Shown here: positions 30,112 to 36,953 of the stretch, in pieces | How positions within the stretch are numbered: the first letter of the stretch is position 1 | How the letters are laid out: each line of letters starts with the position of its first letter | Source of the DNA: Spartobacteria bacterium | GTDB taxonomy: Bacteria; Verrucomicrobiota; Verrucomicrobiia; Chthoniobacterales; UBA10450 | DNA length: 64,000 nucleotides | Assembly: GCA_003134785.1 (NCBI GenBank) | Contig: PLCN01000014.1 | Location: 62,001 to 126,000 of the forward strand | Reading direction: 5' to 3' | Program-made: the position numbers and the translations under genes | The notes under the pieces: model-generated | What the model was told of the DNA's origin: nothing | Databases searched by the model: none | Seen by the model: the letters and a program-made list of their open reading frames with translations, nothing else

Positions 30112-30711
30112 ATGGCCTACGAACTACCAAAACTCCCTTATGCCTACGACGCTCTCGAGCCGCATATCGACGCGCGGACGATGGAGATCCATCACACGAA
30201 GCATCATCAAACTTACATCACCAATGTTAACAACGCGCTCAAGGACAAACCGGAGCTGGCTGCCAAATCCGTCGAGGACTTGATCAAAGATCTCAACGCG
30301 GTCCCGGAAGATATCCGCACGGTCGTGCGCAACAATGGCGGTGGACACGCGAACCATTCCTTCTTCTGGAAAATCATGGGTCCGAATGCGGGTGGCGAAC
30401 CTTCCGGCAAACTGGGCGGCGACATCAAGTCTACGTTCGGCAGCTTCGACGGGTTCAAAGAAAAATTCGCGGCGGCGGGCGCGGGCCGGTTCGGCAGCGG
30501 TTGGGCCTGGCTGATTAAGAACAAGAGCGGAAAACTGGAAGTGGTGTCCACTCCGAACCAGGACAGCCCGCTCATGGATGGCAACACGCCGCTTCTCGGC
30601 GTCGACGTTTGGGAGCACGCTTATTACCTCAACTACCAGAACCGCCGCCCCGATTACATCAAGGCTTGGTGGAACGTGGTGAATTGGGACGCAGTGGCAA
30701 AGAGTTATTAA
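30112..30711 (+). CDS. Superoxide dismutase, Fe/Mn family (Mn-type residues)
   Basis: Converts superoxide to oxygen and peroxide. 199 residues from ATG 30112 ([20 protein letters not shown]), the usual start; a further upstream start would add 12 residues. Metal ligands: His in MEIHHTKHH, His in [10 protein letters not shown], Asp and His in [18 protein letters not shown] and TPNQDSPL match Mn-preferring enzymes better than Fe ones. No signal peptide, so cytosolic. Single gene between the hopanoid operon and a family A repeat. Confidence 0.95.
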   Translation: MAYELPKLPYAYDALEPHIDARTMEIHHTKHHQTYITNVNNALKDKPELAAKSVEDLIKDLNAVPEDIRTVVRNNGGGHANHSFFWKIMGPNAGGEPSGKLGGDIKSTFGSFDGFKEKFAAAGAGRFGSGWAWLIKNKSGKLEVVSTPNQDSPLMDGNTPLLGVDVWEHAYYLNYQNRRPDYIKAWWNVVNWDAVAKSY

Positions 30712-30736
30712 GAGGCGCAACGGCGCGCTTGCGCTT

Positions 30737-30800
30737 CTGTAGCGGCGGTCTATGACCGCCGTAGTTTAAGAGTTCCGGCGGTCATAGACCGCCGCTACAG
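30737..30800. repeat. Palindromic repeat, family A (second copy)
   Basis: Arms at 30737-30760 and 30777-30800 are identical in sequence to those at 7118-7204 but with a 16-base spacer. The right arm ends two bases before the dapL ATG, so it covers the position where a ribosome-binding site would be. Confidence 0.9.
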
Positions 30801-30802
30801 AA

Positions 30803-32044
30803 ATGGCTTTTCTAAACGACAACTATCTCAAGCTCCAGGCCGGCTATCTCTTCCCCGAGATCGCGCGCCGCGTCCGGGAGTTTTGCGAGGCAAATCCCGA
30901 AGCTGCCCGCCATCTGATTCGCTGCGGCATCGGCGACGTAACCGAGCCGTTGCCGCCGGCGGTCATCGCTGCGATGCATCATGCCGTCGATGAACTGAGC
31001 GTCCGCGAAACGTTTCGCGGTTACGGCCACGAGCAGGGTCTCGAATCGCTTCGGGAAAAAATCGCGCAAGAAGATTATCGCGATCGCGGCGTCGATCTCG
31101 CTCCGGACGAGATCTTCATTTCCGAGGGATCGAAATCGGATTGCGGCTACATCCTCGATGTTCTCGGAGAGCAAAATAAAATCGCGATCACCGATCCGGT
31201 TTATCCGGTCTACGTCGACACCAACGTAATGGTGGGTCACGCCGGCGATGTGAACGAATCCGGCCGATACAAAGGGATAACGTATCTGCCTTGCCGTGCC
31301 GAAAACGGTTTTGTGCCGGAGCCGCCCGCGGAGCCCGTCGACATTATTTATCTCTGCTTTCCAAACAATCCGACCGGCGCCGTTGCGTCTCGCGCGCAAC
31401 TGACACGTTGGGTCGAGTTTGCGCGCGCGAATGAAGCGATCATTCTGTTCGATGCCGCGTACGAGGCTTACATCAGCGACCCGGATGTCCCGCATTCAAT
31501 CTTCGAAATTCCAGGCGCGCGCGAGTGCGCGGTCGAATTCCGAAGCTTCTCGAAGAATGGCGGGTTCACCGGAGTGCGCTGCGGATTTACCGTGATGCCG
31601 AAAAGCTTGCACGCCCGCACCGCCGATCGTCGCAAGCTTCCTCTCCATCCATTGTGGCATCGCCGCTGGAGCACGAAAGCGAACAGCGTGAGTTATCCGG
31701 TGCAGCGCGGGGCGGAAGCCGTCTATACCGAGGAAGGCCGCGAACAAGTGCGTTCCTTGATCGACCATTATATGGGAAACGCGCGGATCCTCCGTGAGGC
31801 AGTGGAGCGCGCCAGACTGGAGGTCTACGGTGGAGTGAACGCTCCCTACATCTGGGTCAAGACGCCATCTGGCCTAACGAGTTGGCAAATGTTCGATCGC
31901 ATGTTGCAGGAACTCAACGTCGTCATTACGCCGGGGAGCGGGTTCGGCTCTTGTGGCGAAGGATTCTTCCGCATCTCGGCCTTCAACAGCCGCGAGAACG
32001 CCGAGGAAGTCGCGCGCCGTTTGCAAACGCTGGCCGCCCTGTAG
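30803..32044 (+). CDS. dapL: LL-diaminopimelate aminotransferase
   Basis: PLP enzyme that makes LL-diaminopimelate from tetrahydrodipicolinate in one step (lysine and peptidoglycan precursor). 413 residues. Family start [21 protein letters not shown]; motifs [58 protein letters not shown] and [15 protein letters not shown], where the Lys is the PLP Schiff-base residue and the Arg the carboxylate ligand. DapL is typical of Chlamydiae, Verrucomicrobiota and plants. Its start follows one repeat (family A), and its TAG stop lies within another (family B). Confidence 0.96.
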   Translation: MAFLNDNYLKLQAGYLFPEIARRVREFCEANPEAARHLIRCGIGDVTEPLPPAVIAAMHHAVDELSVRETFRGYGHEQGLESLREKIAQEDYRDRGVDLAPDEIFISEGSKSDCGYILDVLGEQNKIAITDPVYPVYVDTNVMVGHAGDVNESGRYKGITYLPCRAENGFVPEPPAEPVDIIYLCFPNNPTGAVASRAQLTRWVEFARANEAIILFDAAYEAYISDPDVPHSIFEIPGARECAVEFRSFSKNGGFTGVRCGFTVMPKSLHARTADRRKLPLHPLWHRRWSTKANSVSYPVQRGAEAVYTEEGREQVRSLIDHYMGNARILREAVERARLEVYGGVNAPYIWVKTPSGLTSWQMFDRMLQELNVVITPGSGFGSCGEGFFRISAFNSRENAEEVARRLQTLAAL

Positions 32045-32150
32045 CCGCTTCGCTATGCGAAGCGCGAGATCGGGTCAATATTGCGTGCTCGTCATCGCCG
32101 CCCACCGCCTTTGCCTTGCTTCGGCGTGGCAAGCAGGGCGGCGGCTACAG
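32039..32150. repeat. Palindromic repeat (family B)
   Basis: Begins CTGTAGCCGCTTCGCTATGC and ends GGCGGCGGCTACAG. The internal hairpin CGCTTCGCTATGCGAAGCG is identical to that at 25052. It contains the dapL stop codon (TAG at 32042-32044). Confidence 0.88.
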
Positions 32151-32207
32151 CGGACGCTCTTGTCCTCGTAGTCGACGCTCGTTAAACTTCCGGTAGAGAG
32201 TAACAGC

Positions 32208-32705
32208 GTGCCAGTCACAACTAAAAATCTCCCTCAACTTTATCGCTTTTGTTTCCTGATGACGGGCGAGGCGGGCAAGGCGCAGGAGGCGTTTCAAGAT
32301 ACCGTTCGAGAGGCGGCCTTGCGGGTTGCTCGCGACGAGCCGCCGCCGGATCGTCTCTGGTATTTTCGAGATGCGCGCTGGCGTTGCATCGCGGTCTGCG
32401 AAGAGGGCCTCCAAGCCGAGCCCGGCATGTTGGAGGAAGCGGACATTTCGCCGGTAGCGCCGATGCAAATCGCTCAACTGGATCCGGACCAGCTTGGTGT
32501 TTGGATTTCCGCGGCGCCGGAGCCGCAACGCAGCGCGCTGGCACTTTTCTATCTCGATGAGTTCACTCTCCGCGAGATGATTGACCTTTTGGAAATCAAA
32601 GCTCCCGAGTTCGCTGCCTTGATTTCGAGCGGGCGCCGTCAATTCCAGGCGTGGCTGGATGCCACCACGCCGTACGAAGAACCTTTCGATGCCAGCCAAA
32701 TCTGA
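32208..32705 (+). CDS. Sigma-70-family-like protein (ECF-related, divergent)
   Basis: 165 residues from GTG 32208. The N-terminal half (LPQLYRFCFLMTGEAGKAQEAFQDTVREAALR) resembles sigma region 2.1-2.2 of ECF factors, and the C-terminal part (APEPQRSALALFYLDEFTLREMIDLLEIKAPEFAALISSGRRQFQ) resembles region 4.2 (a helix-turn-helix with ALALFYL..FTL.EM.DLLEI). The promoter-recognition helix lacks the usual T-V-K-S-R and is acidic, so promoter binding is doubtful. The gene overlaps the next one, which encodes a single-pass membrane protein in the position of an anti-sigma factor. Confidence 0.6.
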   Translation: MPVTTKNLPQLYRFCFLMTGEAGKAQEAFQDTVREAALRVARDEPPPDRLWYFRDARWRCIAVCEEGLQAEPGMLEEADISPVAPMQIAQLDPDQLGVWISAAPEPQRSALALFYLDEFTLREMIDLLEIKAPEFAALISSGRRQFQAWLDATTPYEEPFDASQI

Positions 32706-33456
32706 CCCACTTCTCGGCTGCGCCCCGATCACCGAAAAGCCGGGGATGGATCGCGCCATGCGAGTGGCGATCAACCGCGCTCGGCATGGCAAGCAAGCCG
32801 CGGCGTTTTCCCATCAGCAGGCGTTTGATGGCGCTATTGCAAAACTTGTCCACGCCATCCCGGTCGATGCGCATGTCGCCGAATGGTTCGCCAAGGAGAG
32901 CCTGATTCCATTGGTCAAACCGCCCTGGAAGAAAATTCTGCTGAACCCCGTGGTGCTCTCGATTGCGCTGGCCCTTCTGGTCATCGGCGGCGTCTTCGCT
33001 TATCGTGTCCATGAGCACTTGCGGGATTTCCCTGGCGCGGACAAGGCGAGAAGGCTCTTATCGCTCGCGTCTTCCACTCGCTCCGTTCTGCTCGATCCGC
33101 TCAAAACCGAGGCAGGCGCTTTGAGCGATCTGTTTTTCATGAAGTACCGGCTCGAGCATTACGATATCCCCGCGGAGTTCGCCGAATTCCGCACGCTCGG
33201 CAGCCGCGTGTTCGACGACGACGAAGTCCACGGCGTGGCGCAAATCTGGATCGTGGAAAAACGAATGCAGCTCTTCCTTTTCCCCGCCGAAAAAAATCCC
33301 AAAGACGGCAGTGTGACCGACTTTTCCGACTGGCGTTTTGTCGAACTCGAAGGCTGGACTGGCGCGGTGAAGCAGCGGAACGGCGTTTGCTTTATGGCTG
33401 CGATCCGGGGCGGCGAGAAAGATATCGCGCCTTATCTGGAAAAGAAGAAGCAGTGA
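32689..33456 (+). CDS. Single-pass membrane protein, possible anti-sigma partner
   Basis: 255 residues from ATG 32689, overlapping the sigma-like gene by 17 bases. An N-terminal cytosolic part of about 80 residues precedes one membrane helix (VVLSIALALLVIGGVFAY, about residue 85-102) and an extracytoplasmic domain of about 150 residues (SLASSTRSVLLDPLKTEAGALSDLFFMK...). Gene order and topology match ECF sigma/anti-sigma pairs, but no zinc anti-sigma motif (H-x3-C-x2-C) is visible. The role is inferred from position alone. Confidence 0.6.
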   Translation: MPAKSDPLLGCAPITEKPGMDRAMRVAINRARHGKQAAAFSHQQAFDGAIAKLVHAIPVDAHVAEWFAKESLIPLVKPPWKKILLNPVVLSIALALLVIGGVFAYRVHEHLRDFPGADKARRLLSLASSTRSVLLDPLKTEAGALSDLFFMKYRLEHYDIPAEFAEFRTLGSRVFDDDEVHGVAQIWIVEKRMQLFLFPAEKNPKDGSVTDFSDWRFVELEGWTGAVKQRNGVCFMAAIRGGEKDIAPYLEKKKQ

Positions 33457-33491
33457 GGATTGTTGCAGCGTAGAAGCGGGCGGACTCAACG

Positions 33492-33519
33492 TTGACACTT
33501 GGAAGCCGCGGGATTCAAT
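33492..33519 (+). promoter_or_regulatory. Putative sigma-70 promoter of the tRNA region
   Basis: A perfect -35 TTGACA (33492-33497) and a -10-like TTCAAT (33514-33519) are 16 bases apart. Transcription would begin near 33526, six bases before the upstream tRNA remnant and about 90 bases before the intact tRNA, so both would be in one transcript. Confidence 0.5.
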
Positions 33520-33531
33520 TTGTCGCGCGTC

Positions 33532-33600
33532 GCCAGGGTAGCTCAGCGGTAGAGCAGCCCCGAAAGCATTCGGGGTTGATCGATTGTGAGAGAATCGGAG
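33532..33600 (+). pseudogene. tRNA remnant: 5' part with anticodon arm replaced by a palindrome
   Basis: The first 25 bases (33532-33556) are identical to the first 25 bases of the intact tRNA at 33618 (acceptor 5' strand, D arm). At the position of the anticodon stem-loop stands CCCCGAAAGCATTCGGGG (33558-33575), then TTGATCG in place of TTGGTCG. The T arm and acceptor 3' strand after that are not recognisable. It lacks an anticodon and cannot decode. Confidence 0.8.
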
Positions 33601-33617
33601 GATAAATGGATTTTGAT

Positions 33618-33689
33618 GCCAGGGTAGCTCAGCGGTAGAGCAGGGGACTCATAAGCCCTTGGTCGGGAGTTCGATTCTCCCCTCTGGCA
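33618..33689 (+). tRNA. tRNA with CAT anticodon (tRNA-Met, elongator type)
   Basis: A complete cloverleaf: acceptor GCCAGGG pairs with CTCTGGC, D arm GCTC-AGCGGTA-GAGC, anticodon loop CTCATAA with anticodon CAT, T arm GGGAG-TTCGATT-CTCCC and discriminator A at 33689. CCA is not encoded. The acceptor pair 1-72 is G-C and the anticodon stem lacks the three G-C pairs of initiator tRNA, so it is an elongator tRNA-Met or a lysidine-type tRNA-Ile. The stem has one mismatch (A-G) next to the loop. Confidence 0.93.
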
Positions 33690-33690
33690 C

Positions 33691-33945
33691 CTTCTTGACA
33701 CGGCTTGGGTTTACATCCTTCGCGGATCATCCGGTCGCCACTACATCGGATCGACTGTCGATCTTGATGCCCGCTTCGCGCAACATCTACGCGGTCACAC
33801 TGCGACAACGAAACGGCTCGGTGGAGCACTGAAGATTATTGCGAAGAAAGAAGTCGCGACGTTAGAACAGGCGCGCGAAATCGAGCGTTTGCTGAAAGCG
33901 AAAAAGAATCCAGAACTTGCCATATTTCACATCACGCGAGAGTAG
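33691..33945 (+). CDS. Minimal GIY-YIG nuclease domain ORF without canonical start codon
   Basis: Directly after the tRNA an uninterrupted frame reads [17 protein letters not shown] from 33706, then [20 protein letters not shown] and [17 protein letters not shown], and ends with TAG at 33943. This is a complete small GIY-YIG fold: VYI and YIG strands, the catalytic Arg in LDARF, His in QHLRGH and Glu in AREIE. The 79 codons have no break, which argues against old decay. However, the frame from its last stop (TAA inside the tRNA at 33652) has no ATG, GTG or TTG before the domain, so initiation is unexplained. The stop codon overlaps the D-arm remnant of a second tRNA copy. It could be a mobile nuclease relic that used the tRNA as its target. 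Confidence 0.6.
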   Translation, partial: LLDTAWVYILRGSSGRHYIGSTVDLDARFAQHLRGHTATTKRLGGALKIIAKKEVATLEQAREIERLLKAKKNPELAIFHITRE

Positions 33946-33998
33946 AGCACCCCGAAAGCTTTCGGGGTTGGTCGGGAGTTCGATTCTCCCCTCTGGCA
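33942..33998 (+). pseudogene. tRNA remnant: 3' part with anticodon arm replaced by a palindrome
   Basis: GTAGAGCA (end of D arm, 33942-33949) is followed by CCCCGAAAGCTTTCGGGG (33950-33967) in the place of the anticodon arm, and then by 31 bases (33968-33998) identical to the variable loop, T arm and acceptor 3' strand of the intact tRNA. The 5' acceptor strand and most of the D arm are missing. It is the mirror case of the remnant at 33532. Confidence 0.8.
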
Positions 33999-34014
33999 CT
34001 TCTATAATGGCCTC

Positions 34015-34061
34015 GCTTCGCATAGCGAAGCGGCTGCAACCTGTAGCCGCCGCCCTGTCGG
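34015..34061. repeat. Family B repeat, ends in swapped order
   Basis: GCTTCGCATAGCGAAGCGGC, normally the right end of a family B copy in this orientation, comes first, then CTGTAGCCGCCGCCCTG, normally a left end. The element is thus permuted or consists of two half copies joined end to end. It is just downstream of the tRNA remnant. Confidence 0.7.
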
Positions 34062-34102
34062 CGGCGAAGCGTCTTTTGAAGGAAGACCGTCCAAACTGAA
34101 TC

Positions 34103-34555
34103 ATGATCGAACGCTATCTGGAAGACTTGCACGTCGGCGATCGGTTTGAATCCGATACGTTCCCAGTGACGGAGGAAGGCATCATTCAATTCGCGCGAGA
34201 ATTCGATCCGCAACCATTTCATCTCGATGCGAACGCCGCGGAACAAAGTGTTTTCAAAGGCCTCGCGGCCAGCGGTTGGCACACGGCTGCAATGACGATG
34301 AAGTTGTTTGTGACCGGCGGTCTAATGCTGGCCGGAGGTTCGGTCGGATTGGGCGTAGATGAATTGCGATGGCCGCGACCCGTTAAACCGGGCGACACGC
34401 TTCGGCTTCAGACCGAAATAGTGGACGTGCGACCGTCCCGATCAAAACTGGATCGCGGCATTATCCGCATCCGGAATGTGACAACAAATCAACGCGGGGA
34501 GGTGGTGCAAACATTCCTTGCTTCAGTCCTAGTGCGGCGGCGTCCGATATCTTGA
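34103..34555 (+). CDS. MaoC-like hot-dog fold dehydratase
   Basis: 150 residues with the (R)-specific enoyl-CoA hydratase signature: FAREFDPQPFHLDANAA (catalytic Asp and His), SVFKGLAASGWHTAA and GVDELRWPRPVKPGDTLRLQTEIVDVRPS. The length is that of single-domain MaoC proteins. It could act on acyl-CoA in fatty acid or polyester metabolism; the substrate is not visible. A family C repeat separates it from the convergent Aas-like gene. Confidence 0.92.
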   Translation: MIERYLEDLHVGDRFESDTFPVTEEGIIQFAREFDPQPFHLDANAAEQSVFKGLAASGWHTAAMTMKLFVTGGLMLAGGSVGLGVDELRWPRPVKPGDTLRLQTEIVDVRPSRSKLDRGIIRIRNVTTNQRGEVVQTFLASVLVRRRPIS

Positions 34556-34576
34556 ATCTTTGACTGATAAGAAACG

Positions 34577-34702
34577 TTGTCATCCCGAGTCGCGGAGACG
34601 ACGAGGGACCTCTCACTGACAGGGCGATCACCCCACGGTCGAGTACGCCACTATTGCAGATGAGGGGTCCCTCGGCGCGCTGCGCCAGTCTCGGGACGAC
34701 AT
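34577..34702. repeat. Long inverted repeat (family C, diverged)
   Basis: Left end TTGTCATCCCGAGTCGCGGA with GAGGGACCTCTC; right end GGGGTCCCTC...TCTCGGGACGACA. It corresponds to the copy at 20912-21082 but is shorter and more diverged. It lies between convergent genes. Confidence 0.82.
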
Positions 34703-34706
34703 TGCG

Positions 34707-36905
34707 TTAGCTTTCTTGCGCTATTTTCTTGCACCCCGCGAGATCGAGTTTGCCGGAGGCGAGAACAGGAATCGCTTCCACTCGCCGAACCGCTTTTGGA
34801 ATCCACAGATTCGGAACACCGATTTCGGAAAGCGCAGTGCGAATTTGCGACAGATCGATATCGATGCTGCTCAAGAGCACGAGCGCTTCGCCTTTCGCCT
34901 CATCCGCCGCGCCGACAATGGCGATGACGCGATCGGAATGGTCCGCGGTTTGGAGGACCGAGAGAATCTTCTGCTCGATCGTTTCATGCGGCACCATTTC
35001 ACCGCCAATTTTCGAGAAACGCGAAAGCCGGCCTTCGATGTAGAGGAAGCCGTCTTCGTCGAACCGGCCGATGTCGCCGGTCTTGAACCAACCGTCGCAA
35101 AGAACTTGTGCCGTCAGTTCAGGCGCATCGAGATACCCTTCGAAAATGTTCGGGCCGCGCAGCCAAAGCATTCCGGTATCGTGGAGCGAGCCTTTCTGAT
35201 CGGTTTCCGGATCACGAATTTCAGCGGCCATTCCGGGCAGAAGTTTGCCGACCGAGCCCAGGCGGTTGGAAGGTTGAACGGGCGCCCCGGCCGCTGCTGC
35301 TTTCGGTTCAGGCAAATTCACGCTGACCACCGGCGAGGTCTCAGTTAGCCCATATCCTTGCAACACTCTGGTTCCGAAACGGGCTTCGAAACTTTGCGCT
35401 AATTCGTCGGGTAATTTTTCCGCGCCCGTGATCAGCAGCCGCAGGCTGCGTAGTTGGTGCGGCTCCGATTTGCGCAAATACGCGCGCAAAAATGTCGGCG
35501 TCGCCAGCATCACGGTGACGGCGTATCGCTCGACGATATTGGCAATCTTTCCGGCTTCGAGTGGATTCGGGTAGCTGACGCTGCGGACTCCTTCGATCAG
35601 CGGGTACCAAAGCGTGACCGTGCAGCCGAAGCTGTGAAAAAATGGGAGCGATGCCAGGATCAGATCGTCTTTCTTCGCGTCGAGCATGACCGCGAATTGC
35701 GAGACGTTCGCGAGGATGTTGCGATGGCTCAGCACCACGCCTTTCGGTTTGCCCGAGCTTCCGCTGGTGAAAAGCAGGATCGCTTCGGAATGGCCGCCGG
35801 TGTGCGGGAGGTGGAGCAATCGCGCCAACAAAGCGGACGGCAGCGCGAGCCCAAGAAGCCACCAGCCTACGATGGTGCGCTTCATCCGCGGCAATGTTTC
35901 ATCCAAGTGAATGACTTGCGGCGTCCAGGGAAAATCATCCAGGCGCTTCGCCAGCAAGCGCGCCGAGATGATCGTGCTGAGGCCCGCCTGTTCTTTGGCC
36001 GATTCAATCGAGTCGCGTGCGCTGGTGAAATTCAAATTGACCGGGATCTTGCCGGCGAACGCGACCGCGAGGTTTGCGATGACCGCGCCTTTGCTTGGCG
36101 GCAGAACGATCCCGATTCGTCGCTCGGGACATGTTCGCGTCAAATACCGGCTCAGCGCGATCGCGCAGCCGAGCAGCTTTCCGTGCGATAAGCTTGTGTG
36201 ATCGATGCCGTCGGTCAACACGCTGCGAAAGCGATTTCCTTTCAGCCCGCGCAGACAAGCGCGCGCGAGGTGGTCGCGCAGAACCGGCCGCTCGTTGTAG
36301 CAAAATTCCCCGAGCTTGAGCAGCCGCTCCCGCACGGTCGCAATATCGGCCGCTTCAGCCGGGAGTGGTTCTCCGAACGCAACCATGACTCGATACGGCA
36401 CCGCGCTCGGCCATTTGGAAAAAAAGCGGCCGCCCTTGAAGGAAAAGATCGAACCCCAGAGCCGATCGAGCCACACCGGAACAACAGGCGCTTCCGCTTG
36501 CCGCGCGATTATTTCGTAGCCTCTTCGCAAGCGGAGGAGCGATCCAATCCGCGAAAGTTCTCCTTCCGGGAACAAGCAAACAATTTCACCGGCACGGATT
36601 TTTGCCGCCGCTTCCCGCATCGCATCTTTCGCTTTGCGAGAAGTGATGGGGATGCAGCCCACCGCGCGCAAGACCGGATGCAAAAACCGATTTCGATATA
36701 CGCCCGCGTCGATGATAAAACGAATCGGACGCGGACTCGCGAGGAGAAGAACGATCGCGTCCACCCAGGTGATATGATTCGGCAGCAGGAGAAAACCGCC
36801 CGGTGGCAGACCTTCCACGCCGACCGTCGTGACACGATAAATGAGACGCGCGATTCCCAAGCCGACAAAGCGGAGCGCGCGTTCGGCGGCTGATGATTTC
36901 GCCAT
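34707..36905 (-). CDS. Fused PlsC acyltransferase / AMP-forming acyl-ACP(CoA) synthetase (Aas-like)
   Basis: 732 residues. The N-terminal PlsC domain (about 1-200) has NHITWVDA (HX4D) and LFPEGELSR. The C-terminal AMP-binding enzyme has LLFTSGSSGKPKGVVLSH (P-loop), LQGYGLTETSP and WFKTGDIGRFDEDGFLYIEGR with SGKLDLAGCK near the C-terminus (A10 Lys). The domain order equals E. coli Aas, which re-acylates 2-acyl lysophosphatidylethanolamine. It is divergent from an MFS gene 48 bases away, the counterpart of lplT-aas. Function as lysophospholipid acyltransferase is inferred. Confidence 0.9.
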   Translation of the reverse strand: MAKSSAAERALRFVGLGIARLIYRVTTVGVEGLPPGGFLLLPNHITWVDAIVLLLASPRPIRFIIDAGVYRNRFLHPVLRAVGCIPITSRKAKDAMREAAAKIRAGEIVCLFPEGELSRIGSLLRLRRGYEIIARQAEAPVVPVWLDRLWGSIFSFKGGRFFSKWPSAVPYRVMVAFGEPLPAEAADIATVRERLLKLGEFCYNERPVLRDHLARACLRGLKGNRFRSVLTDGIDHTSLSHGKLLGCAIALSRYLTRTCPERRIGIVLPPSKGAVIANLAVAFAGKIPVNLNFTSARDSIESAKEQAGLSTIISARLLAKRLDDFPWTPQVIHLDETLPRMKRTIVGWWLLGLALPSALLARLLHLPHTGGHSEAILLFTSGSSGKPKGVVLSHRNILANVSQFAVMLDAKKDDLILASLPFFHSFGCTVTLWYPLIEGVRSVSYPNPLEAGKIANIVERYAVTVMLATPTFLRAYLRKSEPHQLRSLRLLITGAEKLPDELAQSFEARFGTRVLQGYGLTETSPVVSVNLPEPKAAAAGAPVQPSNRLGSVGKLLPGMAAEIRDPETDQKGSLHDTGMLWLRGPNIFEGYLDAPELTAQVLCDGWFKTGDIGRFDEDGFLYIEGRLSRFSKIGGEMVPHETIEQKILSVLQTADHSDRVIAIVGAADEAKGEALVLLSSIDIDLSQIRTALSEIGVPNLWIPKAVRRVEAIPVLASGKLDLAGCKKIAQES

Positions 36906-36953
36906 GGAATATGATTTACAAGGAGCGGGTTGTTCCGTGCAATCGGCAATTCG

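Noticed and set aside
33532-33600. A second complete tRNA upstream of the intact one
   Set aside because: Acceptor 3' strand, T arm and anticodon are missing; the hairpin cannot give a 7-base anticodon loop with T33.
33629-33829. 66-codon minus-strand ORF ending [17 protein letters not shown]
   Set aside because: This is the reverse translation of the tRNA gene, a well-known annotation artefact.
33932-34282. 116-codon and 80-codon minus-strand ORFs over the downstream tRNA remnant
   Set aside because: They read tRNA and repeat sequence in reverse (ENRTPDQPRKLSG) and overlap the clear MaoC gene.
35454-36191. 245-codon plus-strand ORF within the Aas-like gene
   Set aside because: Antisense shadow of a gene with all family motifs; no recognisable domain.
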